Below are positions 1-8,771 of a stretch of DNA of 48,975 nucleotides, piece by piece. Position numbers and translations under genes: made by a program. Each line of letters opens with the position of its first letter. The first letter of the stretch is position 1. The notes beneath the pieces were generated by a model. The model was not told the DNA's origin, searched no databases, and worked only from the letters and a program-made list of their open reading frames with translations. The stretch is from positions 1 through 48,975 of the forward strand of contig JAFGQN010000146.1 in assembly GCA_016935665.1 (NCBI GenBank), in the 5' to 3' direction. The stretch comes from Deltaproteobacteria bacterium. Its GTDB lineage: Bacteria > Myxococcota_A > Polyangia > JAAYKL01.

Positions 1-90
1 GGATACGGCCACCGTAGCGGATACGGCCACCGTAGCGGATACGGCCACCGTAGCGGATACGGCCACCGTAGCGGATACGGCCACCGTTGA
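1..90 (+). repeat. 18-bp tandem repeat encoding a DTATVA hexapeptide
   Basis: The unit ggatacggccaccgtagc begins at 1, 19, 37, 55 and 73. The fifth copy diverges at its last bases and a decayed sixth copy follows to about 110. The period is six codons and reads D-T-A-T-V-A in the frame of the downstream gene. The array is cut by the window edge, so its true copy number is unknown. Near-identical copies point to recent expansion by slippage or unequal exchange. Confidence 0.93.
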
Positions 91-1912
91 TGACACAGCC
101 ACGGTTGCTGCAGAATTGACGGACCTCAGAGTTATTGGACTGGATGCGGCTTCCACACTGCGCGTTACAGTTCGCGACAACACATCAACTGGATACGAAG
201 GTGCACAGGTTCATTACTTTTATTCACATGAGCCCCAACTGCCGTTGCTGGCTGGGATGAGTACTGTTGATATTGTGGACGATCCCACCAACAGCGAGGG
301 GGTTTCTTCTGTAAACCTGAATCCCAATCCATATACCGTCAATATCAGTGGATTCCAGAACGTATTGAACGCCAACCTGAATCCCGATGATGGTTCGGTC
401 AACTGCAGTGGACTTGGCGCAACGCTTGTAGACCAATGCAACGGTTTCAATGGATATGACATTCCCTTTGTGGATACCGTGATTGATGTGGAGAATACAG
501 CGGCGATCAATAGCTACGTTCAGACCGCTGATTTGGTTACGTTCAGAATCAATGCGGTCAATGTGGATGATATTCTGCTAACTGCAGAAATCAAACTTTA
601 CAAGACCGATGCAGATGGCCTTCCGTTCTCCAGTGATTTGGGTATATGGCAAACTCCGGTGAAGATTTTCCAATACGCTGAATCAGCCAGCACCCCTCTG
701 TCGGATTCATTCACCGCGGGCTACGAGCTCTTCCCAGGGAACTATCGTGCAATCATTACAGCGACTGCTACAGAGGATGATGGTACGACGGTTGTGGATA
801 TTCACCCCCATGTTACAGATGTTATTACCGTGACAGGCGGTGCCGAACAGACGGTTACAGTGGATTTGGTCGATTCGGGATATGATGTGAAGTTGATGGC
901 TGACGATACCACCGGCGCCGATGTGACCGGCACCGTAACTGTATACGATTGTGAAACGGGCTGGGCCATTAGTTCCGGTGCGGCTGGCGACGCGGAAGAT
1001 CCCATCAACATGGGGAATTTCAGAAATGTGATTGCTGTTTTTGACGACGGCGCCAACCTGACCGCAGGCTATCATTTTTCCGACCTTAATGCAAAAGAGT
1101 CAGCAACCCTGGTAGAGGGATTGGTTGATACCAACGGACTTCCCGGGGGAGCAGACGTAATTGGAACTGCCAATGTATATTTTCAGCAGTATTTTTCATC
1201 GTCATGTTCCGCAGCCATACCCTCTCCTTTTGTGGTAAGTGCGACGCCCAATGTCAGCGATGGCAAAACCGCAGACACACCTGTGCTGGGGTACGGTACT
1301 CTGAATTCCGGTGAAGAATTAACATATCACGCATATGTGGTGGGTATGCAGGACAACTTCCTCGATTCAACAGAGCTTCTCATGATGGATGCCGTTTCCG
1401 ACCCGGTTGTGAATTTCACCACCACGCCGGGAGGTACAATTGCTGGAAACATCATTCAGAGAAACGGTTCGAATCCAATTCCCGGAACCTATGTGGGCGC
1501 ATATGACAGTGAAGGACTCTACTATGGACCGGTTACTTCTGATTCGAACGGGCACTATGAATTGGATGTTCCTGCCGGAACATATATGGTTTCCGTATAT
1601 GAAACAGGAGATGCCGGCGCTCTTACAGAAGATATTGTTGTTGCCAGCAATGCCACTACGACACAAAACTTCGTTCGTGGTCCGTATAGCGGTGACGTCA
1701 CTCGCATGTCTGACTCTCAGGGAATCGACTACGGTACATTCTGGGGGACCTCTTCCGTGGCGACAGATGATACCGGGAACTTCACGCTTCGTTTCTACGA
1801 TGGTATTAACTACGTATGTGTGAATCCCAATACATCACCCACTGGCCACAACGTCGAATTCGAGTGTTTCTACAACCTGGATATCAATGCGCTTGCCGAC
1901 CTGGATGATTAA
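2..1912 (+). CDS. Secreted repeat protein with a carboxypeptidase-regulatory-like domain (5' partial)
   Basis: The frame is open from base 2 to the TAA at 1910-1912, so the N-terminus lies outside the window. The visible part starts with Thr/Ala/Val-rich hexapeptides (DTATVA), then about 600 residues rich in Asp, Thr, Val and Gly with few Lys, as in extracellular beta-sandwich proteins. Near the C-terminus (roughly 1430-1670) a carboxypeptidase-regulatory-like or SpaA-like fold is suggested by the pattern GTIAGNI...IPGTYVGAYDSEG...GHYELDVPAGTYMVSVYE. Paired Cys residues fit an oxidising, extracytoplasmic location. A TTG at 116 could be taken as a start, but the in-frame repeats upstream argue against it. 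Exact function is unknown; surface adhesin or structural protein is a guess. Confidence 0.8.
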   Translation, partial: DTATVADTATVADTATVADTATVADTATVDDTATVAAELTDLRVIGLDAASTLRVTVRDNTSTGYEGAQVHYFYSHEPQLPLLAGMSTVDIVDDPTNSEGVSSVNLNPNPYTVNISGFQNVLNANLNPDDGSVNCSGLGATLVDQCNGFNGYDIPFVDTVIDVENTAAINSYVQTADLVTFRINAVNVDDILLTAEIKLYKTDADGLPFSSDLGIWQTPVKIFQYAESASTPLSDSFTAGYELFPGNYRAIITATATEDDGTTVVDIHPHVTDVITVTGGAEQTVTVDLVDSGYDVKLMADDTTGADVTGTVTVYDCETGWAISSGAAGDAEDPINMGNFRNVIAVFDDGANLTAGYHFSDLNAKESATLVEGLVDTNGLPGGADVIGTANVYFQQYFSSSCSAAIPSPFVVSATPNVSDGKTADTPVLGYGTLNSGEELTYHAYVVGMQDNFLDSTELLMMDAVSDPVVNFTTTPGGTIAGNIIQRNGSNPIPGTYVGAYDSEGLYYGPVTSDSNGHYELDVPAGTYMVSVYETGDAGALTEDIVVASNATTTQNFVRGPYSGDVTRMSDSQGIDYGTFWGTSSVATDDTGNFTLRFYDGINYVCVNPNTSPTGHNVEFECFYNLDINALADLDD

Positions 1913-2023
1913 TCCCGTCTGAGAAGTCTCCCTACTATTTTTTATCTCTACCAATTTTTGCATTCAGTAAATTCCCTCTTTCATATCTGCACCCGAGATA
2001 GTGATCAAATATTTCCCTGTGTT

Positions 2024-2052
2024 TTGAAATGTTTTGTTTCTTGTATTAATGT
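2024..2052 (+). promoter_or_regulatory. Possible sigma-70-type promoter
   Basis: TTGAAA at 2024-2029 and TAATGT at 2047-2052 are separated by 17 bp, about 110 bp before the lipoprotein gene at 2164, inside an AT-rich 251-bp intergenic stretch. The -10 match is imperfect, so this is a candidate only. The gene itself has a strong Shine-Dalgarno (aggagg) just before its ATG. Confidence 0.3.
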
Positions 2053-2163
2053 TATAAAGATTAAAATGGCATTCACATTCCCCCTGTGGGTACATTGTGG
2101 GTGACGCGTTACTATTTTCCGACGGCATTTCGGAATTTCTTAAGGATTTCAGGAGGACATTAA

Positions 2164-3252
2164 ATGAATAAACTCATCTTGTTACTCACACTGCTATTGA
2201 TACCGGCAGCGCTGTTTCAGGCGTGCGAAAGCGCCGATGGAGAGCAAACGCCTGGACCGGATGGGGATGCCGATGGTGACGGCGATGGCGATGGCGATGG
2301 CGATGGCGATGGGGACGGCGACAGTGACAGCGATGCCGATACAATTCCCCAGAAAAAATGCGAAGAAGGCGAAGATGGCTCAGATAACTGCTATTGTGTT
2401 CGGATGGGGGTCGTTGGCATTTTCGACAGCGCCGCCAACGCGGATGACAAGGATGTATCCGAGTTTGTGGACTGGCTGAACCACGACAGCTCCGCCAAAG
2501 TAACGATGATCAATCTGACCAGCAAAACCAAACCCACCATTAACGCCAATTTTTTAAAGGATTACGATGTTCTTCTTTTTCTGTATCAGGCCTCGGAGTT
2601 GAACGGTAATTGGTGGTCATATACCAGTGCGGAAGCCAATGCTCTTGCGGAGTGGATTGAAGATGGCGGGGGCGTTATCAGTGTAACCGGCTTCAACGGC
2701 CAGGCCACCCAGAACGAGGTGGCCGCAATAAACAGCATTCTAAAACCGGCGACGGGTATTTCCTATAATTCAGATGCCATTCTGACACAGTGCGCTGCCA
2801 ATCTGAATTGCTATTGCTGGTGGAACGCCATTCCTGTGGATGGATTTGATCCCAGTCATCCAATTTCCATGGAAGTGACACAAATTGGCGCCATGCATGG
2901 TTCCAGTATCAATGCTCCGGCGGATGCGCAGGTTGTGGCCAAAGGCACTGAGGGGAATACCGTTGTGGCGCGTGAAATTGGAAAAGGGCGCGCTGTGGCC
3001 ATCGCCGATGAATGGCCGTTGTTTTCCAAACTGTGGATGGAGGCGCTGGACACCACGAATATCAATTTCACCATTCCTGCCAACGAAGAGGAATGGGAGT
3101 ATCAGCCCTGTTACAGTGAGGAGAACGAATACTGGATGACCCCAGGCAACGTGTTTCAGATTCCCCAATTCTGGTACAACGTGATTAAGTGGGCATCTGC
3201 GGATAGTGATTGCTTTACCATCGATCATCCGCTGATTGTGATCGTTGAGTAG
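2164..3252 (+). CDS. Lipoprotein with Asp-rich linker and GATase-like domain (paralogue A)
   Basis: 362 residues. A hydrophobic signal peptide ends in a lipobox-like LFQAC, with Cys about 21 the probable lipidated residue. A linker of mostly Asp and Gly follows (about residues 34-60, DGDGDG type). The folded domain begins near residue 77 with RMGVVGIFDSAANADDKDV, and continues with KDYDVLLFLYQASEL, WIEDGGGVISVTGFNG and GRAVAIADEWPLF. This alternation of short beta strands and a Gly-rich turn resembles the class I glutamine-amidotransferase-like/ThuA-like fold. I see no convincing Cys nucleophile with His/Glu, so a binding role is as likely as catalysis. The ATG follows aggaggacatta, a strong ribosome site. 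A paralogue lies immediately downstream. Function unknown; outer-surface location is inferred. Confidence 0.8.
   Translation: MNKLILLLTLLLIPAALFQACESADGEQTPGPDGDADGDGDGDGDGDGDGDGDSDSDADTIPQKKCEEGEDGSDNCYCVRMGVVGIFDSAANADDKDVSEFVDWLNHDSSAKVTMINLTSKTKPTINANFLKDYDVLLFLYQASELNGNWWSYTSAEANALAEWIEDGGGVISVTGFNGQATQNEVAAINSILKPATGISYNSDAILTQCAANLNCYCWWNAIPVDGFDPSHPISMEVTQIGAMHGSSINAPADAQVVAKGTEGNTVVAREIGKGRAVAIADEWPLFSKLWMEALDTTNINFTIPANEEEWEYQPCYSEENEYWMTPGNVFQIPQFWYNVIKWASADSDCFTIDHPLIVIVE
2262..2344 (+). repeat. Hexanucleotide gatggc/gacggc repeats encoding (DG)n/(DS)n linker
   Basis: Short near-repeats of gatggcgatggc type encode the Asp-Gly linker of the first lipoprotein. Such six-base repeats slip easily, so linker length is expected to vary between strains. 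Confidence 0.8.
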
Positions 3253-3422
3253 TCTCAAATTCCCGAATTGCGGGGGCTTAAAGACCCATTTTCGTCTGAT
3301 TTCAGCTTTTCATTTATCGTAAAACCGAATGTTTGTGGTATCTCATTAAATACTGTTGGAATTCCAGGTGCTTGCGCCCAGGTGATTACTGGATGAATTA
3401 TATTCTTGAGGAGGCCATGCCA

Positions 3423-4634
3423 ATGTATAAATATTTGATTTTACTGATATTGCTTACGCTCTTTGGGGGCTGCAGCGAAGTGGACGGCGGTGAAGAGCAG
3501 GCTGCGGGAAGCCATGGGGACGCGGACAGCGGTAGTGATTCCGACGCAGATGGAGATACGGATTCAGACTCGGATACGGATGGCGATACAGACACGGATG
3601 GCGACGGAGATGCGGACGGAGACTCCGATACAGACGGCGATTCAGATTCCGATGGAGATACCGATACGGATGGCGATGGTGATACGGATGGCGATGGGGA
3701 CGCTGACTCCGACACGGAGGACGAAAATTTAATCAGTTTGATTTGTCCAGATGGCGAAGATCACCCGGAAACCTGCTATTGCCTGCGAATCGGTGTTGTT
3801 GGAATTTTTGACAGTTCCGCCAACAAGGAAGACAGTGACGTCAGCCACTTTGTGGATTGGCTGAACAACGATAGCTCGGCCATTGTGACGATGGTGAACG
3901 CGGATGATGCGACCAAACCGACTATTGATGAAACATTTTTAAAAGATTACGACATCCTGTTGCTGTTGTACCAGGCGTCTGAGCTGCATGCAGATTGGTG
4001 GGAATACAGCAGCGCAGAAGCAGACGCCTTGAAAAAATGGATTGAAAATGGCGGTGGTGTGATTTCCGTCACCGGCTTCAACGGGATTCGCACACCGGAA
4101 GAAGTGACCTCCATCAACAGTCTTTTAAAACCGGCAACGGGCATCAGCTACAACAATGATCGGATTCTGTCTGAATGTCCGGACAACAAATGCTACTGCT
4201 GGGGAATGGCCAATCCGCTGGAAGGATTTGATCCTGAACACGAGATCTCGTTCAATGTGACCGCCGTGGGCGCTCTGAATGGGTCGAGCATTAACGCGCC
4301 GGCCGATGCGCAAATCGTTGCCGAGTCCGAAGAAGGCAATCTGGTGGTGGCACTGGAGATGGGAGAGGGCAGGGTGGTTGCCATTGCCGATGAATGGCCT
4401 CTGTTTTCAATGCTCTGGGAAGAAGCCGTGGATCCGGCGGAGTATTATGAGGATACCTACCCCGAAGATACGGAAGAGTGGCAGTACCAGGATTGTTACG
4501 ATGCCGAGAATGGATATTGGCTGACGGTGGACAATCGGTTTCAGGTCCCTCAGTTCTGGTACAATGTGATTAACTGGGCTGCGCCGGAAAATGAATGCTT
4601 CCGCATAGAGCATCCGCTAATCATCCTCGAATAG
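3423..4634 (+). CDS. Lipoprotein with Asp-rich linker and GATase-like domain (paralogue B)
   Basis: About 403 residues from the ATG at 3423, chosen because gaggagg sits 8 bp before it and because the signal peptide MYKYLILLILLTLFGGC then ends in a good lipobox (LFGGC). A longer frame from 3333 lacks such support. The linker (about residues 35-100) is longer than in paralogue A and mixes DSDADGD and DTDGDGD patterns. The folded domain is clearly homologous: GVVGIFDSSANKED, FVDWLNNDSSA, LLLYQASEL, GGGVISVTGFNG, LKPATGISYN, VAIADEWPLF and the ending EHPLIILE. It is a tandem duplication, with the domain much better conserved than the linker. The stop lies 5 bp from the end of the convergent MscS gene, leaving no room for a terminator. 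Function unknown. Confidence 0.82.
   Translation: MYKYLILLILLTLFGGCSEVDGGEEQAAGSHGDADSGSDSDADGDTDSDSDTDGDTDTDGDGDADGDSDTDGDSDSDGDTDTDGDGDTDGDGDADSDTEDENLISLICPDGEDHPETCYCLRIGVVGIFDSSANKEDSDVSHFVDWLNNDSSAIVTMVNADDATKPTIDETFLKDYDILLLLYQASELHADWWEYSSAEADALKKWIENGGGVISVTGFNGIRTPEEVTSINSLLKPATGISYNNDRILSECPDNKCYCWGMANPLEGFDPEHEISFNVTAVGALNGSSINAPADAQIVAESEEGNLVVALEMGEGRVVAIADEWPLFSMLWEEAVDPAEYYEDTYPEDTEEWQYQDCYDAENGYWLTVDNRFQVPQFWYNVINWAAPENECFRIEHPLIILE
3525..3720 (+). repeat. Imperfect 6-bp repeats encoding Asp/Ser/Thr/Gly linker
   Basis: Alternating gacggn, gattcn and gatacg codon pairs encode roughly 65 residues of DSD/DGD/DTD. The antisense strand stays open across it and reads as Ser/Pro repeats, which is a base-composition artefact and not a gene. 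Confidence 0.8.
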
Positions 4635-4639
4635 TCCAA

Positions 4640-5536
4640 TCAGACCTGTCGCGATTTGGATTCCATTGCATTGAGCAACGATTGATCAAAATGGACATCC
4701 ATTTGTGGAAATGCGATGACAATATTGTTTTCTTTAAATGCCCACCAGATGGCTTCGTTTAATTCGCTGGCAAGCACGCGAGCGCGCCAGGGATCCGATA
4801 CTTCCACGAAAACGCCGAAATTGACCGAAGAGTCCCCGAATTCCCGCATCAGTACACTGGCCCTGCCGTTTTCCACGCGCCAGGGGACGGATTCGGCGAC
4901 TTTTTGCAGCACTTCACGCACCTGTTTCATATCGCTGTCATAGGTGACTCCCACGATTGTGCCCAGTAGATGATTTGTGTCGCTCATGGTGTAATTAGTG
5001 ACCGTGCCCTGGACCAGATTTGAATTTGGAATGATCATTTCTTCCATGTTTCGGGTAAGCGCCAGGGTGGAGCGGATTCCGATGCGGTGTATTTTTACCA
5101 CTGTGCCATCCACACTCAGAATATCTCCGGGCTGGATAGTGCGCTCCGCAAACAGGATAACCCCGGACACAAAATTCTGGGCGATGTTCTGCATCGCAAA
5201 GCCGAGGCCAACGGTGAGCACGGCGCCGGCGGCAAACAGTGTGGACAGGTCGATGCCCGCAATTTTGAGCGACACCACACCACCCAGCAGCAGGATAATC
5301 CAATGGGCGAATCTGCACGTGGTTTTGACCGTCTGTTCATTTTTCACCCCTCTGTGACGCAGAATTCTCGCGAGGGAACGTTGCGCCACCAGTGAAATCA
5401 ACCATGCAATGAGGAATGCCAGCAGCGCCACCAGAATGCGGCCGACGGTCACGGGGGTGCCGGCAATTTTGTATAATTCCACGGAGAGAAGGTCGTTGGT
5501 TTGGGTAATGACGTCATTTATTAACATGGTCGGCAT
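4640..5536 (-). CDS. Small-conductance mechanosensitive channel (MscS family)
   Basis: 298 residues from the ATG at 5536, preceded by aaaggatcta. An upstream in-frame ATG at 5617 has no such site. The N-terminal part has hydrophobic segments (VGRILVALLAFLIAWLISLV and WIILLLGGVVSLKIAG), then the pore-lining TM3 pattern LSTLFAAGAVLTVGLGFAMQ with the Gly/Ala packing typical of MscS, and the beta domain (FAERTIQPGDILSVDG, IIPNSNLVQGTVTNYT). The C-terminal alpha/beta vestibule follows to MDVHFDQ. Members sit in the inner membrane and open under membrane tension to release osmolytes during hypo-osmotic shock. Length is near the MscS norm. The gene converges on the lipoprotein gene with only 5 bp between stops. 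Confidence 0.93.
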   Translation of the reverse strand: MPTMLINDVITQTNDLLSVELYKIAGTPVTVGRILVALLAFLIAWLISLVAQRSLARILRHRGVKNEQTVKTTCRFAHWIILLLGGVVSLKIAGIDLSTLFAAGAVLTVGLGFAMQNIAQNFVSGVILFAERTIQPGDILSVDGTVVKIHRIGIRSTLALTRNMEEMIIPNSNLVQGTVTNYTMSDTNHLLGTIVGVTYDSDMKQVREVLQKVAESVPWRVENGRASVLMREFGDSSVNFGVFVEVSDPWRARVLASELNEAIWWAFKENNIVIAFPQMDVHFDQSLLNAMESKSRQV

Positions 5537-5706
5537 TAGATCCTTTCTTTCGTGCAACTTCAAGATATTTTTAAAGCATCTCCCTTTTAACGAAAAGTTG
5601 TGCGAAATATCTTTCAACTACTGTTGAAAACGGACCTCTCTGACCATGGCGTACTGTTGCATTGTCGTTGCTTGACAGGGGTTTTGCGAAATTGTACTTT
5701 CGCAGC

Positions 5707-6498
5707 ATGTTTCCCAATGCGACTCGCCAGTTGGCGCTAAATTTCGATATTTCTCATACTAATGATACAGCTTCTCCCGCGCGTCATGGGCTGACAGAGG
5801 CAGATGTTGCCGCTGTGCAGCAGAAGCGGATTTCGTCGTATCTATCAATGGTGCTGCAGGACGAGGTCGAGGTGTTTTTTACGGATAACCGCACCACAAT
5901 GATTTCCTACAAAAAAAAATCCGGCGTGTTAAAACTTCGACTGCACAAAATGTTCCAGCAGGCAGACGACACCATTCTCAAAGCGCTGTCCGTATTTATT
6001 CGTGGTATTCCGTCCATTCGCGCCTCCGGTAAACTGGACGAATTTATCAAATCCAACCAGAGCCAGATTCGGGTCCGCACTGAGAGACGCCGAAACCCTG
6101 TTGTGCCGGAAGGAGACCATTTTAATCTGGAAAACGTACTGGCACGGGTCTCAACAGCGTATTTTGGCGGTGCCACAGACGCTGTGAAAATTGGATGGGG
6201 ACGACTGCGAGAACGTCGGGGCAGGCGCAGGCGCACGCGCAGCCGGGCACTGGCCACCTACTGTTTCGAAGACACCACAATTCGTGTCAGTCCGGTCCTT
6301 GACTCGCCTCGTGTGCCTGATTTTGTCATTGATTGGGTGGTATATCACGAACTGCTTCATCACATTCTCCCCATCGAAAAAAGTGGCAATCGCAAGCGAT
6401 ATCACACCACCAAATTTCGCACCCTCGAAAAAGGGTATCCGCTATATGAAGAAGCCAGACGCTGGGAACAGAAAAATCTGGATTGGCTCCTGAAATAG
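5707..6498 (+). CDS. SprT-like zinc metallopeptidase domain protein
   Basis: About 263 residues from ATG 5707; a TTG at 5662 would add 15. The C-terminal third carries the zincin signature HELLHH (HExxH) followed by a His about 14 residues on (RYHTTKF) and a Glu-rich end, the SprT-like arrangement in which two His of HExxH and a downstream residue bind zinc. The middle holds a very basic patch (RERRGRRRRTRSRALATYCF) consistent with DNA or nucleoprotein contact. The N-terminal half is rich in helices and has no clear family match. SprT-like proteases in other organisms act on DNA-protein crosslinks; that role here is extrapolation. The stop is 30 bp from the convergent PilZ gene. Confidence 0.8.
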   Translation: MFPNATRQLALNFDISHTNDTASPARHGLTEADVAAVQQKRISSYLSMVLQDEVEVFFTDNRTTMISYKKKSGVLKLRLHKMFQQADDTILKALSVFIRGIPSIRASGKLDEFIKSNQSQIRVRTERRRNPVVPEGDHFNLENVLARVSTAYFGGATDAVKIGWGRLRERRGRRRRTRSRALATYCFEDTTIRVSPVLDSPRVPDFVIDWVVYHELLHHILPIEKSGNRKRYHTTKFRTLEKGYPLYEEARRWEQKNLDWLLK

Positions 6499-6528
6499 GC
6501 CGCCGGTTCTCTCCTTCGGATATTCGCG

Positions 6529-6834
6529 TTATTTCTGTGTATTGATGAGCTGATTAATGCCCCACACTTCAATGGCTCTAAGTGTCTCAAACTGTACACC
6601 CACGCTGGTATCTCTGCGCCAGCGCACCACGCAGGGGATATTGCACGGATGGTCGATTTTGGGAATGCGGATTTCAATGGCCAGTTTCTGACCAAATTCC
6701 AGAGGGGAGCTGGTTTGCAGCAACACGCCTCCCTGACTTAGATTCAACGTGGTTCCCGACATCTGCTGACCCGCCAGGTGAATGGTTACATCTGTCTCGA
6801 AATCTATGCGCTGGTACTTTCGTTTCTGTGTCAT
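6529..6834 (-). CDS. PilZ-domain protein, predicted c-di-GMP binding
   Basis: 101 residues, essentially one PilZ domain. The N-terminal RxxxR motif is present as RKYQR, and the second motif (D/N)xSxxG is present as NLSQGG, so the ligand-binding residues for cyclic di-GMP look intact. The rest alternates beta strands (VTIHLAG, GVLLQT, LAIEIRIP, CVVRWRR, VGVQFE), as expected for the small beta barrel. Single-domain PilZ proteins usually act as adaptors that relay c-di-GMP levels to motility or secretion machinery. No partner is next to it. Start at the ATG in the 175-bp divergent gap shared with the gene at 7009. Confidence 0.9.
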   Translation of the reverse strand: MTQKRKYQRIDFETDVTIHLAGQQMSGTTLNLSQGGVLLQTSSPLEFGQKLAIEIRIPKIDHPCNIPCVVRWRRDTSVGVQFETLRAIEVWGINQLINTQK

Positions 6835-7008
6835 ATACCACCCGATATCCGTTGGAGGTTGTCTTGTATAAGATGCTCAACTGTGTCGTTTTTTGCGAAA
6901 TGGCAAAAATTCATGTACGTTGACACAGTATACAATATAGCGCGTTTTAAATTTTGTCGAAAAATATGAGTTCAGGAAAAAACGTGCGGGTAATAATTTG
7001 AAATCGAT

Positions 7009-7893
7009 ATGGTAGACTCCAAAAAAAAGTTGGTCATTGCGCGCGTCGCATTTATCTTCGGCATATTGATTGTGGTATTCCTGTCCATCTATTTTTTATC
7101 CACACCCCGTCAAGGCGCCCTGCCTGTTATGCCGGAGGTCTCTATAAATGACTCTCAAATTGATTTTGCCGTTCGTCGTTTTCGTGAGCGGGCCGGTTCC
7201 GTTGAGCTTGAGTCATATCACAACGAACTTACAGCCGTTTTTAAAAAGCTGAATCTTGCAGAAGCGGAAAATTCAGACAATGACACAATCGCGCACATTC
7301 AGGCATTGTTTCTTGAAAAAACACTGATTAGTCAGACGGCCCAAAAAGAACGGTATCTTTTGACGGGGGATTATCTGGCGTTGGCATTCGAAAACACATT
7401 GAACCGTGTGCTTGGAGAGATTCGTCAAAAGGGGCTGGCGCGGGCCATGGGCGACGGGTCCGCTGCATACCGGGAATTGGTGGCTCTGAGCGGCAACTTT
7501 TTGAAAAAGAGCATCGAGAACGGAATGATACGTCAGGATGGACAACAGCAGGTGCCATCATATCTGCCAGAAATACTGTTTCGAAAGCGTTGGCGGATTC
7601 TTGGAGAGTTGCCCCATCTGTATCAGTTTCTGGAAATCGAATCGATGGCGGATGCTGCGTATACGCTGAAATATGGAAATCCTGTGGACGTGGACAGGCG
7701 ACTTCGGGCTGTGCGACGGATTCAACAGTCCATTCCCGGCTTTGATTATCGGTTGGCGACGGCGCTGATTTACTTTGAAGGTGGAGAAACGGAACGCGCG
7801 AAAGCGGTGGTGACCGCCGCCCTCAAAGACGACCCCGATAATTTTACTATGAATGAGTTTCTTTTATTTTTAAGCAGTGATACAAAACGGTGA
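7009..7893 (+). CDS. Membrane-anchored hypothetical protein
   Basis: 294 residues. A single N-terminal hydrophobic segment (about residues 9-30, ARVAFIFGILIVVFLSIYFLS) after a short Lys-rich head suggests an inner-membrane anchor with the rest in the periplasm. The remainder is mainly helical, with a C-terminal part (GFDYRLATALIYFEGGETERAKAVVTAALKDDP) that looks like one TPR hairpin. I do not recognise a family. The N-terminal anchor supports the ATG at 7009 although its ribosome site is weak. It precedes the phosphatidylserine synthase gene by about 90 bp on the same strand, but no functional link is evident. Confidence 0.7.
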   Translation: MVDSKKKLVIARVAFIFGILIVVFLSIYFLSTPRQGALPVMPEVSINDSQIDFAVRRFRERAGSVELESYHNELTAVFKKLNLAEAENSDNDTIAHIQALFLEKTLISQTAQKERYLLTGDYLALAFENTLNRVLGEIRQKGLARAMGDGSAAYRELVALSGNFLKKSIENGMIRQDGQQQVPSYLPEILFRKRWRILGELPHLYQFLEIESMADAAYTLKYGNPVDVDRRLRAVRRIQQSIPGFDYRLATALIYFEGGETERAKAVVTAALKDDPDNFTMNEFLLFLSSDTKR

Positions 7894-7982
7894 TTTTGAC
7901 ATGGCATCGTGGCATTTGCCCGGTGGCGGTAATGTCGTATTAATGGTTGCCATCATCCTCTGACAATGACAAACGTGGATTA

Positions 7983-8771
7983 ATGACACTACGAAAAACA
8001 ATTTTTATTTTGCCCAATCTGTTTACCGCCTCGAGTCTGTTTTGCGGCGTATACGCCATCATTCGGTGCGCTTCCAGCGAAGTGACCAATGACGATGTGT
8101 ACAGATCGTCCATACTGCTCTTTTATGCTTTTCTGTTTGATTTGTTTGACGGGCGTGTGGCTCGGATGACGCGTACGCAGAGCGCATTTGGAGTGGAATT
8201 CGACTCATTGGCCGATTTGATTTCGTTCGGAATCGCGCCGGCGATTATCGCCTATCGGTGGTCTCTGGAAGCCGCTGGATTTATGGGAGCGGTGATTGCT
8301 TTTCTGTATGTACTCGGGGGGGCGGTTCGATTGGCCCGGTTTAATGTGCTGGCTCATAGCGCCGCGCAGAAGAAAAAGAAGCCCGGCAAATACATGCTGG
8401 GGTTACCCATCCCTGTGGCCGCAGCGTTTATTGTGGCATTTGTGGTTGCATCTCGCGCTATGAAAGATGGTGAGTGGCCCTGGCTGACCGCTCACGGCTT
8501 TACAGTGAACGGTATCGCTTATCCCATGATTAGTATATTCATGGTTGTTCTGGCATTTTTAATGGTAAGTACGGTGCGTTTTCGATCTTTCAAGGATTTT
8601 AAACTCAAGAGTCCTTTTTCTGCGGGGGCCATCGTCACCGTTGTGAGCGTTAGCAGTATTCTATGGATTTGGTATTCTCCCGCCTATATTCTGATTGGTT
8701 TGCTCATGATTTACGTGACGTTGGGATTTATCGAATCCATCATCTCCATCGCCCGGAGAGAAAGCCTCTAA
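7983..8771 (+). CDS. pssA: CDP-diacylglycerol--serine O-phosphatidyltransferase
   Basis: 262 residues from ATG 7983 (preceded by gtgga); the longer TTG-started frame adds only 12 unlikely residues. The CDP-alcohol phosphotransferase signature D-G-x2-A-R-x8-G-x3-D-x3-D is complete: DGRVARMTRTQSAFGVEFDSLAD. N-terminal LPNLFTASSLFCGVYAI is characteristic of bacterial type II phosphatidylserine synthases, and about seven hydrophobic segments follow. The enzyme makes phosphatidylserine from CDP-diacylglycerol and serine in the inner membrane, the committed step to phosphatidylethanolamine. No psd decarboxylase gene is adjacent. The last 111 bp overlap the antisense 3' end of the gene at 8661-9086. 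Confidence 0.92.
   Translation: MTLRKTIFILPNLFTASSLFCGVYAIIRCASSEVTNDDVYRSSILLFYAFLFDLFDGRVARMTRTQSAFGVEFDSLADLISFGIAPAIIAYRWSLEAAGFMGAVIAFLYVLGGAVRLARFNVLAHSAAQKKKKPGKYMLGLPIPVAAAFIVAFVVASRAMKDGEWPWLTAHGFTVNGIAYPMISIFMVVLAFLMVSTVRFRSFKDFKLKSPFSAGAIVTVVSVSSILWIWYSPAYILIGLLMIYVTLGFIESIISIARRESL

Noticed and set aside
1-90. CRISPR array
   Set aside because: The 18-bp units are directly adjacent with no spacers and stay in frame with the downstream gene. The same applies to the 36-bp units at 48855-48975.
3398-3715. Antisense 105-residue ORF rich in Ser and Pro
   Set aside because: It is the reverse reading of the Asp-rich repeat linker; the Ser/Pro pattern follows from codon composition and there is no ribosome site.
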